Shown: one piece after another, positions 25,333 to 34,174 of the stretch
Layout of the letters: the number at the start of each line of letters is the position of its first letter
Position numbering within the stretch: position 1 is the first letter of the stretch
Assembly (NCBI GenBank): GCA_019745565.1
Contig: JAIESW010000028.1
Location: 45,609 to 109,608 of the forward strand
Direction of reading: 5' to 3'
Length of the DNA: 64,000 nt
Source of the DNA: Burkholderiales bacterium
GTDB lineage: Bacteria; Pseudomonadota; Gammaproteobacteria; Burkholderiales; Ga0077523
Position numbers and translations under genes: made by a program
Notes under the pieces: generated by a model
Told to the model about the DNA's origin: nothing
The model's database searches: none
Seen by the model: the letters and a program-made list of their open reading frames with translations, nothing else

Positions 25333-25935
25333 TCAGGCACCGCGCTCGGCGCGGGCGAGGTCTTCGGGGGTGTTGATGTTCGCGAAGGCGTCGGCCGCGC
25401 TGCCGAAATCGACGTGCACTGCGCCAAGTTGCGTGTGCCAATCGTCCACCTTCCGCCCGCCTGCGGCCAGGAATGCGTCGAGCGCCGGCAGGCAGTCGCG
25501 GCGATAGAGGGCAAAGACCGGCTGGGTCCGGCCGCCGCTCGAGGCAACGGCTGCCATCGCTCCCTGTTCCCGCAGAGCGGTGGCAAGGCGCGCAACGAGG
25601 TCTCCCGGAAGCGCCGGAGCGTCGCAGGGCACGGTGGCGACGAGCGCGTGGGCGGCGCGCGTCAGCCCGCAACGAACGCCCGCCAGGGGACCGGGGAAGC
25701 CTGCGATATCGTCCTCGATGACGCTGCGGCCGAAGCCGCGATAGGTGTCGAGGTTGCGGTTGGCGTTGACGAGCACCTCGTCCACCTGGGGTCCGAAGCG
25801 CTCCAGGACGTGTGCGATCAGCGGCCGGCCACGCAGGACCACGAGTCCCTTGTCGGTCCCGTCCATGCGGCGCGCCCGTCCGCCGCAAAGCACGACCCCG
25901 GTGACGGGCGGCTGCGTCGGGAGGTTCATGGGCAT
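25333..25935 (-). CDS. mobA: Molybdenum cofactor guanylyltransferase
   Basis: Attaches GMP to Mo-molybdopterin to form the bis-MGD cofactor of DMSO-reductase-family enzymes. 200 residues. The nucleotide-binding N-terminus reads VVLCGGRARRMDGTDKGL, a variant of the family motif LAGG-x-G-x-RMGG-x-DKGL, with cysteine and alanine replacements at two small positions. NINTPEDL near the C-terminus is typical. It ends nine bases past ftsB, on the opposite strand, and is the first of several scattered Moco genes in this window. Confidence 0.94.
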   Translation of the reverse strand: MPMNLPTQPPVTGVVLCGGRARRMDGTDKGLVVLRGRPLIAHVLERFGPQVDEVLVNANRNLDTYRGFGRSVIEDDIAGFPGPLAGVRCGLTRAAHALVATVPCDAPALPGDLVARLATALREQGAMAAVASSGGRTQPVFALYRRDCLPALDAFLAAGGRKVDDWHTQLGAVHVDFGSAADAFANINTPEDLARAERGA

Positions 25936-26003
25936 GCACGCGACATTGCGGCGGCCTGTTCCCTTGCCGCCATCCCCGGTATGATCGCCGGCGGTCTATG
26001 CCC

Positions 26004-26033
26004 TTGGGCCATTTGCAAAATTTTTCCTATGAT
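26004..26033 (+). promoter_or_regulatory. Candidate promoter of the MFS-P450 cassette
   Basis: TTGGGC (26004-26009) and TATGAT (26028-26033) are separated by 18 bases in the only AT-rich stretch of the gap between mobA and the transporter gene. The four downstream genes are tightly spaced, so one transcript is plausible. Confidence 0.45.
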
Positions 26034-26132
26034 GCGACTCCGGACCATCCGACCGAGGCATTGCCCGGGCGCTGATGGGATCGGTAAGACTCGCAGCAGA
26101 CTACAACAGACGACCGGAGGAGCCTGAAGCGC

Positions 26133-27773
26133 ATGGCCGGATTTCTCGACAAGGAGCGCACCATCGCTCGCCCCGGTTTCAACCGGTGGCTCGTGCCCCC
26201 CGCGGCACTCTGCATCCATCTGTGCATCGGCATGGCGTACGGATTCTCGGTGTTCTGGATCCCGCTCACCAAGGCCATAGGCATCACCAAGCCGGTCCTG
26301 TGTCCGGAAGACATGCACTGGTTCGAGAAGCTGTACACGACCGCGTGCGACTGGGACAAGCCGATGCTCGGCTGGATGTACACGCTGTTCTTCGTCTTCC
26401 TCGGCTCCAGCGCCGCGCTGTGGGGCGGCTGGCTCGAGCGGGCCGGTCCGCGGCGTGCCGGCATGGTCTCCGCGCTGTGCTGGTGCGGCGGCCTGGTGCT
26501 GTCCGCCGTGGGCGTGATGAATCACCAGCTCTGGGCCATGTGGCTCGGCTCCGGTGTCATCGGCGGCATCGGACTGGGGCTCGGCTACATCTCGCCGGTG
26601 TCGACCCTGATCAAGTGGTTCCCGGACCGCCGCGGCATGGCGACCGGCATGGCGATCATGGGCTTCGGCGGCGGGGCGATGATCGGTTCGCCGCTCGCCG
26701 ACATGCTGATGCGCTTCTATGCGACCCCCACGTCCGTGGGCGTGTGGCAGACCTTCCTCACGATGGCGGCGATCTACTTCGTCTTCATGGTGATCGGCGC
26801 GCTGTCCTACCGCGTGCCCCCGAGCGGCTGGAAGCCCGAGGGCTGGACGCCGCCGCAGTCGCAGATGGACAACGCGATGATCACCAAGCGCCACGTCCAC
26901 TTGAACAAGGCCTGGCGCACGCCGCAGTTCTGGCTGCTGTGGGGCATCCTGTGCCTCAACGTTTCCGCGGGTATCGGCGTGATCGGCATGGCCTCGCCGA
27001 TGCTGCAGGAGATCTTCGCGGGCAAGCTGATCGGCCTCGATCTCAAGTTCGACCAGCTCGACAAGGATCAGTTGCTGCAGGTCGCGGCCATCGCCGCGGG
27101 CTTCACCGGACTCCTCAGCCTGTTCAACATCGGCGGACGGATCGTGTGGGCCTCGCTCTCCGACTACATCGGGCGCAAGGCGACCTATTTCGTCTTCTTC
27201 GTGCTGGGGTTCCTGCTCTATGCCTATGCGCCGTCGGCCGGGCAGGCGGGCAGCGTCGCGCTGTTCGTGGGCATCTTCTGCATCATCCTGACCATGTACG
27301 GCGGCGGCTTCGCGACCATCCCGGCCTATCTCGCCGACATGTTCGGCACCCAGATGGTCGGTGCGATCCATGGCCGGCTGCTTACCGCGTGGTCGGCGGC
27401 AGGCATTCTCGGCCCGGTCCTGGTCAACTACATCAACGACGCGCAAATCAAGTCCGGCGTGCCCAAGGCGCAGGCTTACGACACCACGATGTACGTCCTG
27501 GCGGGCCTGCTGGTGGGCGGTTTCCTCTGCAACCTGCTGGTGCGGCCTGTGGCAGCGAAATGGTTCATGACCGACGAGGAGCTCGCGGCCGAGCGCAAGC
27601 TGGCACACGAGCGGGCGGCGGCAGCCGATGCGGCCACCGCTGCCAGCGCCGGCGGCGGCGCAGGCGGGCCTAGCAGTCCGGCGCTGGTATTCGGCTTCTG
27701 GCTGCTCGTGGGCATTCCGCTCGCATGGGGCATCTTCAAGACTTTGCAGAAGGCCGTCGTGCTGTTCCACTGA
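26133..27773 (+). CDS. OFA-family MFS carrier with fused small-subunit-like tail
   Basis: A 546-residue major-facilitator protein with about 12 membrane helices in the main body. Features of the oxalate/formate antiporter (OFA) branch are the N-terminal FNRWLVPPAALCIHLCIGMAYGFSVFW and the mid-region SPVSTLIKWFPDRRGMATGMAIMGFGGGAMIG. A large loop after helix 1 with two cysteines is also seen. After the main body comes an alanine/glycine-rich linker and one further helix, LVGIPLAWGIFKTLQKAV, which resembles the short separate small subunit often encoded beside such carriers. Substrate is unknown; OFA members carry organic anions. First gene of a four-gene run. Confidence 0.85.
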   Translation: MAGFLDKERTIARPGFNRWLVPPAALCIHLCIGMAYGFSVFWIPLTKAIGITKPVLCPEDMHWFEKLYTTACDWDKPMLGWMYTLFFVFLGSSAALWGGWLERAGPRRAGMVSALCWCGGLVLSAVGVMNHQLWAMWLGSGVIGGIGLGLGYISPVSTLIKWFPDRRGMATGMAIMGFGGGAMIGSPLADMLMRFYATPTSVGVWQTFLTMAAIYFVFMVIGALSYRVPPSGWKPEGWTPPQSQMDNAMITKRHVHLNKAWRTPQFWLLWGILCLNVSAGIGVIGMASPMLQEIFAGKLIGLDLKFDQLDKDQLLQVAAIAAGFTGLLSLFNIGGRIVWASLSDYIGRKATYFVFFVLGFLLYAYAPSAGQAGSVALFVGIFCIILTMYGGGFATIPAYLADMFGTQMVGAIHGRLLTAWSAAGILGPVLVNYINDAQIKSGVPKAQAYDTTMYVLAGLLVGGFLCNLLVRPVAAKWFMTDEELAAERKLAHERAAAADAATAASAGGGAGGPSSPALVFGFWLLVGIPLAWGIFKTLQKAVVLFH

Positions 27774-27803
27774 GGTCCCGGTGCGGGAAGAGGTCGACGC
27801 ACG

Positions 27804-29060
27804 ATGCCGACCCTTTCCGCGGCGCGCTTTCCGGAGCCGCAAGCGCGCGCAGCGGCCGCAGCTTTCGAGCTGCACCGCCTGCCGGACGGTTTCTGCGACA
27901 ACCCGTACCCGTGGTATCACGCGCTGCGCGAGCATGAGCCGGTCAAGCGCCTCGCAGACGGCTCGCTGTTCCTGACCCGCTTCGAGGACCTGATCGCGGT
28001 CTACAAGGAGCCGAAACTCTTCAGCTCCGACAAGCAGCAGGAGTTCGGACCCAAGTACGGCGCAACGCCGCTCTACGAGCACCACACCACCAGCCTGGTG
28101 TTCAACGACCCGCCGTACCACACGCGCGTGCGCAGGCTGATCGCCGGTGCGCTCACGCCGCGCCATGTGGCGGCCATGGAGCCCGGGCTGAACGCGCTGG
28201 TGGATCGCCTGCTCGACGAACTGGAGGCGCGCGGTGAAGCCGATCTGATCGAGGCGTTCGCGGGGGCGATCCCGGTGGAGATCATCGGCAACCTGCTCGA
28301 TGTGCCGCGCACCGAGCGCGGGCCGCTGCGCGCCTGGTCCCTCGCCATTCTGGGCGCGCTCGAGCCGGTACTGACGCCGCCGGTGGCAGCGGCGGGCAAT
28401 GCGGCCGTCACCGAGATGCTCGAGTACCTGCGGGGACTGGTGGCCGACCGGCGGCGCCGGCCCGGTGATCCCGACGTCGACGTGCTGACCCGGCTGATTG
28501 AGGGAGAACAGGACGGCGAAAAACTCGACGAGCGCGAACTGCTGCACAACTGCATCTTCCTCCTCAACGCCGGCCACGAGACGACGACCAACCTGATCGG
28601 CAACGCGCTCGCGGCGCTGCTGGAGTGGCCGGACCAGCGGGCGCTCCTCATCGCGGAGCCCGAGCGCATCCGCACCGCCGTGGAAGAGTTCCTGCGTTTC
28701 GAGAGCTCCAACCAGCTCGGCAACCGCATCAGCAGCGCGCCGGCTCGGGTCGCGGACCTCGAGATTCCGGCCGGCACCCGCATCACGCTCTGCATCGGCG
28801 CGGCGAACCGCGATCCGGCCCAGTTCGCCGATCCCGACCGCCTCGACATCACCCGGTCGCCCAACCGGCATCTCGCCTTCGGTTCCGGGCCGCACCAGTG
28901 CGTCGGCATGCAGGTGGCGCGGCTGGAGGGCAGGGTGGCCATCTCGCGATTCCTGGCCCGTTTTCCCCGCTATGAACCGGGCGGCCCGCCGGAGCGCGGC
29001 GGCCGGGTCCGCTTCCGCGGTCTCTCGAGGCTGCCGGTCCGGCTACAATCCGGCCCATAA
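27804..29060 (+). CDS. Cytochrome P450
   Basis: Soluble bacterial class I-type P450 of 418 residues, likely hydroxylating a small organic compound with electrons from a ferredoxin system not encoded here. The I-helix motif is AGHETTTN (A256 to about 263), the K-helix ExxR is EFLR, and the heme-binding loop is FGSGPHQCVGMQVARLE with the thiolate ligand at residue 366. The loop lacks the more usual FG-x-G-x-H-x-C-x-G arginine before His, which is still within bacterial variation. Thirty bases separate it from the MFS gene and 24 from the binding-protein gene. Confidence 0.95.
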   Translation: MPTLSAARFPEPQARAAAAAFELHRLPDGFCDNPYPWYHALREHEPVKRLADGSLFLTRFEDLIAVYKEPKLFSSDKQQEFGPKYGATPLYEHHTTSLVFNDPPYHTRVRRLIAGALTPRHVAAMEPGLNALVDRLLDELEARGEADLIEAFAGAIPVEIIGNLLDVPRTERGPLRAWSLAILGALEPVLTPPVAAAGNAAVTEMLEYLRGLVADRRRRPGDPDVDVLTRLIEGEQDGEKLDERELLHNCIFLLNAGHETTTNLIGNALAALLEWPDQRALLIAEPERIRTAVEEFLRFESSNQLGNRISSAPARVADLEIPAGTRITLCIGAANRDPAQFADPDRLDITRSPNRHLAFGSGPHQCVGMQVARLEGRVAISRFLARFPRYEPGGPPERGGRVRFRGLSRLPVRLQSGP

Positions 29061-29084
29061 GAAAGAAAGCGGGAGGATTTGCCG

Positions 29085-30239
29085 ATGCGCCCTCTTTGGC
29101 GCTGTCTCGTCCACGTTGCGCTCGTCCTGGCCGGTGTCGCGCTCGCTACGCCGGCCATGGCCCAGCAGCCGATCCGCATCGGCTCGTTCCTCTCGACCAC
29201 CGGGCCCGCCTCCTTCCTCGGCGATCCCGAGGTGAAGACGCTCAAGCTCTACGTGGACAAGATCAACGCGCAGGGCGGTGTCCTCGGGCGCAAGCTGGAA
29301 CTGGTCGTCTACGACGACGGCGGCGACGCGGCCAAGGCCAATGGTTTCGTGAAGCGGTTGATCGAGTCCGACAAGGTGGATTTCATCATCGGCGGCACGA
29401 CCACCGGGACCACCATGGCGGTGGTGCCGTTCGTGGAGGCGGCACGTCTGCCGTTCATCTCGCTGGCGGGCGGCATCGTCGTGGTGGAACCGCCGCGGCA
29501 CTGGGTGTTCAAGACGCCCGGCACCGACCGGCAGTCGATCGAGCGCATCTTCGGCGAGATGAAGGCGCGCGGCATCGCGAAGGTGGGCCTGCTGTCGGAG
29601 ACGTCGGGTCTGGGCCAGTCGAGCCGGCAGGAGGCGTTCAAGCTCGCACCGAGGTACGGCATCGCGCTCGCCGCGGACGAAACCTATGCGCAGAAGGACA
29701 CCGACGTCACGCCGCAGCTCACGCGCATCCGCAACGCGCCCGGCGTGCAAGCCGTATTGGTGGTGGGGCTCGGGCAGGGGCCGGCGCTCGCCACGCGCAA
29801 CTACGATCAGCTCGGCGTGAAGCTGCCGCTGTACCACACGCACGGCGTGGCGGCGCGCGATTTCATCGAACTTGCGGGCAGGGCGGCCGAGGGTGTGCGC
29901 ATCGCCTCCCCGGCGCTGATCGTGACCGACGACCTGCCCGCCGACGATCCGCAGAAGCCGGTGCTCGCGGCCTATCGCAAGGACTTCCGCGATGCCTACG
30001 GCGAGGAGCCGGCGACCTTCGGAGGCTACGCATACGACGCGCTGATGATCGCGGTGGATGCGTTCAAGCGTGCGGGCGGCACCGATCGCGAGAAGGTGCG
30101 CGCCGCGGTCGAATCGACCCGCAACCACGTCGGCACCGCCGGCGTCTTCAACCTGTCCGCAACCGACCATATGGGGCTCGACCTGTCGAGCTTCCGCATG
30201 ATCGAGGTGCGCGGCGGCGAGTTCCGCCTGTCGAAGTGA
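29085..30239 (+). CDS. LivK-type ABC substrate-binding protein
   Basis: Periplasmic binding protein of the branched-chain amino acid/amide family (peripla_BP_6 fold), 384 residues. The signal peptide ends ATPAMA before QQPIRIG, and the mature start IRIGSFLSTTGPASFLGD is typical. ATG 29085 is chosen because GGGAGG at 29071-29076 is eight bases upstream; TTG 29079 is too close. No LivH, LivM, LivG or LivF partner genes are nearby, so it either uses permeases encoded elsewhere or has a sensing role. In this cassette the ligand may be an aromatic or aliphatic acid, as for many betaproteobacterial LivK paralogues; that is inference. Confidence 0.88.
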   Translation: MRPLWRCLVHVALVLAGVALATPAMAQQPIRIGSFLSTTGPASFLGDPEVKTLKLYVDKINAQGGVLGRKLELVVYDDGGDAAKANGFVKRLIESDKVDFIIGGTTTGTTMAVVPFVEAARLPFISLAGGIVVVEPPRHWVFKTPGTDRQSIERIFGEMKARGIAKVGLLSETSGLGQSSRQEAFKLAPRYGIALAADETYAQKDTDVTPQLTRIRNAPGVQAVLVVGLGQGPALATRNYDQLGVKLPLYHTHGVAARDFIELAGRAAEGVRIASPALIVTDDLPADDPQKPVLAAYRKDFRDAYGEEPATFGGYAYDALMIAVDAFKRAGGTDREKVRAAVESTRNHVGTAGVFNLSATDHMGLDLSSFRMIEVRGGEFRLSK

Positions 30240-30268
30240 CGCCGGACCGACGTAGGAGGGAAAAGCAG

Positions 30269-31030
30269 ATGATGACCGAACGTCAACGCCGCTTCCGCGA
30301 GGAATACCAGGCGCAGATCAGCCCCTGGTACAACGGGCTCGTACACATCGGCGTGATGTACGGCGTGGGGCTCACCGCCATCGCATGGTGCGTGAGCCGC
30401 ATGCAGGACGCCACGTGGGAATGGCTGCTGGTGATCCCGGTGTTCGCGTTCTCCAACTGGTTCGAGTGGTGGATCCACAAGTATGTGATGCACCGGCTGG
30501 TGGACGTGTTCGCGCTGCGCGCCATCTACGACCGCCATACGCGCCAGCATCACCAGTACTTCACCAACAACGAGATGACGGTGGATTCGACGCGCGAGTT
30601 CCGCATCATCTTCTTCCCATGGCGCGCGCTCACGACCTTCATGGCGTTCGGCGTGCCGTTCGCGCTGGCGCTGGGATGGGCGATCAATCCGAACGCGGGC
30701 TACATCCTGATGGTCACCATCGTCGGCCAGTACCTGATCTACGAGACGTTCCACTACTGCTGTCACGTCCACGAGAACTGGTTCGTGCGCAACATGCCGT
30801 TCGTGAACACCATCCGCCGCCATCACACCGCGCACCACAACCAGGGCCTGATGATGGAGCGCAACATGAACCTGACGTTCCCCATCGCGGACTGGTTCAT
30901 GAGGACGAGCGACCTCGACCGCGGGCTGCTGGGTCACATCTTCAACGGCTACAGCGAGGAGCACCTCAAGCCGGAGGTGCGGGCGAGCGTCGAGCGGTTC
31001 CGGGAGCGTGAGCCGCACCAGGTGGCCTGA
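30269..31030 (+). CDS. Fatty-acid-hydroxylase/sterol-desaturase family di-iron protein
   Basis: Integral membrane oxygenase-type protein of 253 residues with four or five membrane helices. The histidine clusters of the family are present: HKYVMH, HTRQHH, the HVHENW region and HHTAHH, together forming a di-iron site. Members hydroxylate or desaturate lipids, sterols or carotenoids. ATG 30269 lies eight bases after GGAGGG. It is the last gene of the MFS-P450-binding protein run, so two oxygen-activating enzymes are encoded together with two solute-handling proteins. Substrate cannot be read from sequence. Confidence 0.88.
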   Translation: MMTERQRRFREEYQAQISPWYNGLVHIGVMYGVGLTAIAWCVSRMQDATWEWLLVIPVFAFSNWFEWWIHKYVMHRLVDVFALRAIYDRHTRQHHQYFTNNEMTVDSTREFRIIFFPWRALTTFMAFGVPFALALGWAINPNAGYILMVTIVGQYLIYETFHYCCHVHENWFVRNMPFVNTIRRHHTAHHNQGLMMERNMNLTFPIADWFMRTSDLDRGLLGHIFNGYSEEHLKPEVRASVERFREREPHQVA

Positions 31031-31056
31031 AGCCCGGACGCAATTTGTCGCGCAGT

Positions 31057-31144
31057 CCCCATCCCAACCTTCCCCCACCTTCGGTGGAGGAAGGCGCGTA
31101 CTGCTCCTTCCCCCAGCTTGGCTGGGGGAAGGTCGGGATGGGGG
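31057..31144. repeat. Inverted-repeat element with tandem hairpins
   Basis: Outer arms CCCCATCCCAACC (from 31057) and GGTCGGGATGGGG (to 31144) enclose two hairpins: CCTTCCCCCACC/GGTGGAGGAAGG (31068-31094, one mismatch) and a perfect 12-bp stem CCTTCCCCCAGC/GCTGGGGGAAGG (31106-31132). It fills the gap between the convergent hydroxylase gene and moeA. Elements of this look occur dispersed in GC-rich betaproteobacteria; here it may also act as a two-way terminator. Confidence 0.75.
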
Positions 31145-31154
31145 CCGCGTTCTT

Positions 31155-32429
31155 CTAAAGCACGCCCTCGAAAGCCTGAACGTCGACCAGCGCGCCGGCG
31201 TCGAGGTTGCCGGTACTGTCCGGCAGCACGACGAAGCAGTTCGCCTGGCTCATGGAGGACAGGATGCCCGAACCCTGGTCACCGGTGACCCGCACGGTCC
31301 AGCGGCCATCGGAACCCATGCTGAGGATGCCGCGCTGGAACTCGGTACGGCCGGGCGCCTTCTTGAGCGGCGCGGACAGTACCGCCTGGAAGGTCGGCAC
31401 GGTCGCCATGACCGTCTGACCCATCAGGATCTGCAGCGCTTCGCGCACGAACTGGTAGAAGGTCACCATCACGGCGACCGGATTGCCGGGCAGGCCGAAG
31501 AAGTGCGCCTTGCCGATCTTGCCGAACGCGAGCGGCCGGCCGGGTTTCATGGCGATCTTCCAGAACAGCACTTCGCCGAGGCGATCGAGCATCTGCTTCA
31601 CGTAGTCGGCGTCACCAACTGACACGCCGCCGCTGGTCATGACCACGTCCGCAGCGGCGGCGGCCTCGACGAAGGCGGCCTCGACTGCTTCCGGGGTGTC
31701 ACGGATCACACCCATGTCGATCACTTCGCAGCCGAGGTCGGTCAGCATGCCGTAGAGCGTGTAACGGTTCGAATCGAAGATCTGCCCCGGGCCGAGGGTG
31801 CCGCCGATGCCCACGAGTTCGTCGCCGGTGGAGAAGAACGCCACGCGCAGCCGGCGATACACCGCGGCCTCGCCGATGCCCAGTGATGCCATCAGACCGA
31901 GCTCCGCCGGTCGCACGGGCTGGCCGCGCTTCAGGGCGACCTGACCGACCTTGAGATCCTCGCCCGCATAGCGCGCGTTCTGCCCCTTGCGCACACCGGT
32001 GCCGAGCGTCACCTTGCCGTCGGCCGCCTTGGCGCGCTCCTGCGGGATCACCGTGTCGCAGTCGGGCGGAATGACGGCACCCGTCATGATGCGCACAGCC
32101 GCGCCGCTGCGTACGGCACCCAGGTACGGCTTGCCGGCGAAGGAGGTGCCGATCACGTCGAGCGATACGTCGGCATCCGCTTTCAGGTCGGCGTGGCGTA
32201 CCGCATAGCCGTCCATCGCCGAGTTGTCGTGGCCGGGGACGTTGATGGGGGAGACGATGTCTTCCGCGAGGATGCGACCGAGTGCGCTGCGGACCGCGAC
32301 GCGCTCGACCGTGGTGATGGGCGTGAGGAAGGCGCGGATGTGTTCGCGCGCCTTGGCGACCGGCATCGAGTTCGGGTCGTAGTCGTCGGCGGCGGCGAGG
32401 TCGCTCAGAGTCTTGGGTGCGCTGGACAT
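31155..32429 (-). CDS. moeA: Molybdopterin molybdenumtransferase
   Basis: Inserts molybdate into adenylylated molybdopterin, releasing AMP, in Moco synthesis. 424 residues with the four-domain MoeA layout. The N-terminal region has ALGRILAEDIVSPINVPGHDNSAMDGYA; the catalytic MoCF-fold domain has TSGGVSVGDADYV and PGRPLAFGK; GLPGNPVAVMVTF follows; the C-terminal beta domain ends near residue 420. Its gene lies upstream of moaA on the same strand order (moaA first, then moeA), with an inverted repeat between them. Confidence 0.97.
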   Translation of the reverse strand: MSSAPKTLSDLAAADDYDPNSMPVAKAREHIRAFLTPITTVERVAVRSALGRILAEDIVSPINVPGHDNSAMDGYAVRHADLKADADVSLDVIGTSFAGKPYLGAVRSGAAVRIMTGAVIPPDCDTVIPQERAKAADGKVTLGTGVRKGQNARYAGEDLKVGQVALKRGQPVRPAELGLMASLGIGEAAVYRRLRVAFFSTGDELVGIGGTLGPGQIFDSNRYTLYGMLTDLGCEVIDMGVIRDTPEAVEAAFVEAAAAADVVMTSGGVSVGDADYVKQMLDRLGEVLFWKIAMKPGRPLAFGKIGKAHFFGLPGNPVAVMVTFYQFVREALQILMGQTVMATVPTFQAVLSAPLKKAPGRTEFQRGILSMGSDGRWTVRVTGDQGSGILSSMSQANCFVVLPDSTGNLDAGALVDVQAFEGVL

Positions 32430-32458
32430 GTCGTCGGAATGGCCGTGAAAAGTCTTTC

Positions 32459-32566
32459 AACACGAAGGACGCGAAGGACTCGAAGGAAGACGAAGGAAAA
32501 CTTCAAGCCATCCCCCGAAGGACGAGGCTCGTTCGTCGCCTTCGTGCTCTTCGTGTCCTTCGTGTT
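32459..32566. repeat. Inverted repeat of GAAGGAC-type units
   Basis: Left arm 32459-32486 and right arm 32539-32566 are inverted copies matching at 24 of 28 positions; each arm is built of imperfect repeats of a 9-base unit such as ACGAAGGAC. About 50 bases separate the arms. It lies between moaA and moeA. This is a dispersed bacterial repeat type often mispredicted as coding for lysine/aspartate-rich peptides. Confidence 0.75.
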
Positions 32567-32602
32567 TCCCGCTTTGCAGTTCCCATACCGGACGGAGTGA
32601 CG

Positions 32603-33637
32603 CTACCCGCCGATGTAAGACATCTCCACTTTGCGCAGCTTCGCGGTCTCCTCGGTGCGGATCTCGGAGTACCGGTCGCCGCGCACGCGCCACACCCGCG
32701 AGATGGCCTCGGAGATCTCCTCGTCCGAACCGTCGCTGCGGATCAGCGCGCGCAGATCCGTGCCCTGGGTCGCAAACAGACAGGTGAAAAGCTGGCCTTC
32801 CGCCGACAGGCGGGCACGCGTGCAGTCCTTGCAGAAGGCCTGTGTCACGGAGGAGATGAAACCCACCTCGCCGGAACCGTCGCGGTAGCGCCAGCGCTCG
32901 GCCACTTCGCCCACGTAGTTCGGGTCCACCGGTTCGATCGGGAATTCGCGATCGATCATCGTGACCAGTTCACGCGACGGCACGACGTGGCGCATCTGCC
33001 AGCCGTTGGTATGGCCCACGTCCATGAACTCGATGAAACGCAGGATGTGACCGCTGCCCTTGAAGTGGCGCGCCATGGCGACCACCGAGTGGTCGTTGAC
33101 GCCGCGCTTCACCACCATGTTGATCTTGATGGGGGCGAGACCCACGCGGTGGGCCTCGTCGATGCCTTCCAGCACCTTCTCCACCGGGAAGTCCACGTCG
33201 TTCATCGCCATGAACGTGGCGTTGTCGAGCGCGTCGAGGCTCACCGTCACGCGCTGCAGCCCCGCGTTCTTGAGGTCCTGGGCCTTCTGCTTGAGCAGCG
33301 AGCCGTTGGTGGTGAGGGTCAGGTCGAGGTCGCCGTGGTAGGCGAGCATCTCGATCAGGCGCTCCAGCTTGCGGCGTACCAGCGGCTCGCCGCCGGTGAT
33401 GCGGACCTTCTCGATGCCGTGGTCGCGGAAGATGCGCACCAGCCGATTGATCTCGCCGAAGGACAGGAGCTGCTCGCGTTCCAGGAACTGGAAGTCGCGT
33501 CCGTAGATCTCCTTCGGCATGCAGTAGGTGCAACGGAAGTTGCACCGGTCGGTCACCGAGATCCGCAGGTCGCGCAGGGGCCGCCGGCGCGTGTCGAGGA
33601 GCGCGGGACGGGTTTCGGAGGAGGCGGTGGTGGACAT
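32603..33637 (-). CDS. moaA: GTP 3',8-cyclase
   Basis: Radical-SAM enzyme that with MoaC turns GTP into cyclic pyranopterin monophosphate, the first step of Moco synthesis. 344 residues. The N-terminal SAM cluster motif is [12 protein letters not shown], followed by [11 protein letters not shown]; the second cluster is held by [20 protein letters not shown]. The protein ends in GG (MSYIGG), needed for activity. GGGGGAG precedes ATG 33637. moaC was not found in this window. Confidence 0.97.
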   Translation of the reverse strand: MSTTASSETRPALLDTRRRPLRDLRISVTDRCNFRCTYCMPKEIYGRDFQFLEREQLLSFGEINRLVRIFRDHGIEKVRITGGEPLVRRKLERLIEMLAYHGDLDLTLTTNGSLLKQKAQDLKNAGLQRVTVSLDALDNATFMAMNDVDFPVEKVLEGIDEAHRVGLAPIKINMVVKRGVNDHSVVAMARHFKGSGHILRFIEFMDVGHTNGWQMRHVVPSRELVTMIDREFPIEPVDPNYVGEVAERWRYRDGSGEVGFISSVTQAFCKDCTRARLSAEGQLFTCLFATQGTDLRALIRSDGSDEEISEAISRVWRVRGDRYSEIRTEETAKLRKVEMSYIGG

Positions 33638-33682
33638 GGGCGCGTGGTTTCTCCCCCGGTGCTGCCGGGCGAGCGGTCAGTC

Positions 33683-33688
33683 ATTATA
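33683..33688 (-). promoter_or_regulatory. Candidate -10 of moaA
   Basis: A perfect TATAAT on the minus strand lies 46 bases before the moaA start, in otherwise GC-rich sequence. No convincing -35 was found at 16-18 bases. Confidence 0.4.
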
Positions 33689-33709
33689 GCCGCGTGGATA
33701 CGGCGTAGG

Positions 33710-34174
33710 TCAGACGTAGGCGATCATGCGGCCGCACACCAGCACGCCGACCCACAGCAGGATCGATGCAGCTGCGTGAAGCCGCGGGCGCAGGGGCACG
33801 GTAGTCCCGGGCAGCAACGCCTTCAGAGCTCCGGACGCGTGCAGCGCAGCGGCGTTGGCCGCCGCCAGCACCAGGAGCAACAGCTTCAGCCGGAACGCGG
33901 GGTTCGTCAGCAGCGCCGCCGAATCCGAACCGAACAGGATCAGCCCGGCCGGCAGTGCGATGCCGAAACCGACCAGCGACCACGGCAGGGTGGTCCTGGC
34001 GAGGTCCCGGATGTCGCCGGCGCGGGTCACGCCCAGCAGCCGCAGGTCGAACGCGATCAGCGGTCCGGCCACGAGCACGAAGCCGAGCACATGGACGACG
34101 TTGGCGGCCGGGTACAGCCACGACGAGCCGTTGATCGCGTGGGCGAGGGCCTCGGCCGGAGTGGCTGCGTTCAT
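33710..34174 (-). CDS. Small membrane protein, DUF6644-like
   Basis: 154 residues with four hydrophobic segments; the first half contains SSWLYPAANVVHVLGFVLVAG, with a histidine in a membrane helix, and the second half a helix rich in leucine and alanine. The pattern resembles the DUF6644 membrane proteins, which often accompany a small exported HHGWS protein, as here. Function unknown. Its ATG overlaps the stop of the upstream minus-strand gene by four bases, so the two are translationally coupled. Confidence 0.65.
   Translation of the reverse strand: MNAATPAEALAHAINGSSWLYPAANVVHVLGFVLVAGPLIAFDLRLLGVTRAGDIRDLARTTLPWSLVGFGIALPAGLILFGSDSAALLTNPAFRLKLLLLVLAAANAAALHASGALKALLPGTTVPLRPRLHAAASILLWVGVLVCGRMIAYV

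Noticed and set aside
25926..28895. Open frame of 989 codons on the minus strand
   Set aside because: Antisense to the MFS and P450 genes, which carry clear family motifs; no motif in the shadow frame.
32193..32600. Possible small gene with Lys/Arg/Thr repeats between moeA and moaA
   Set aside because: The repetitive peptide comes from the DNA inverted repeat; no ribosome-binding site and no recognisable domain.
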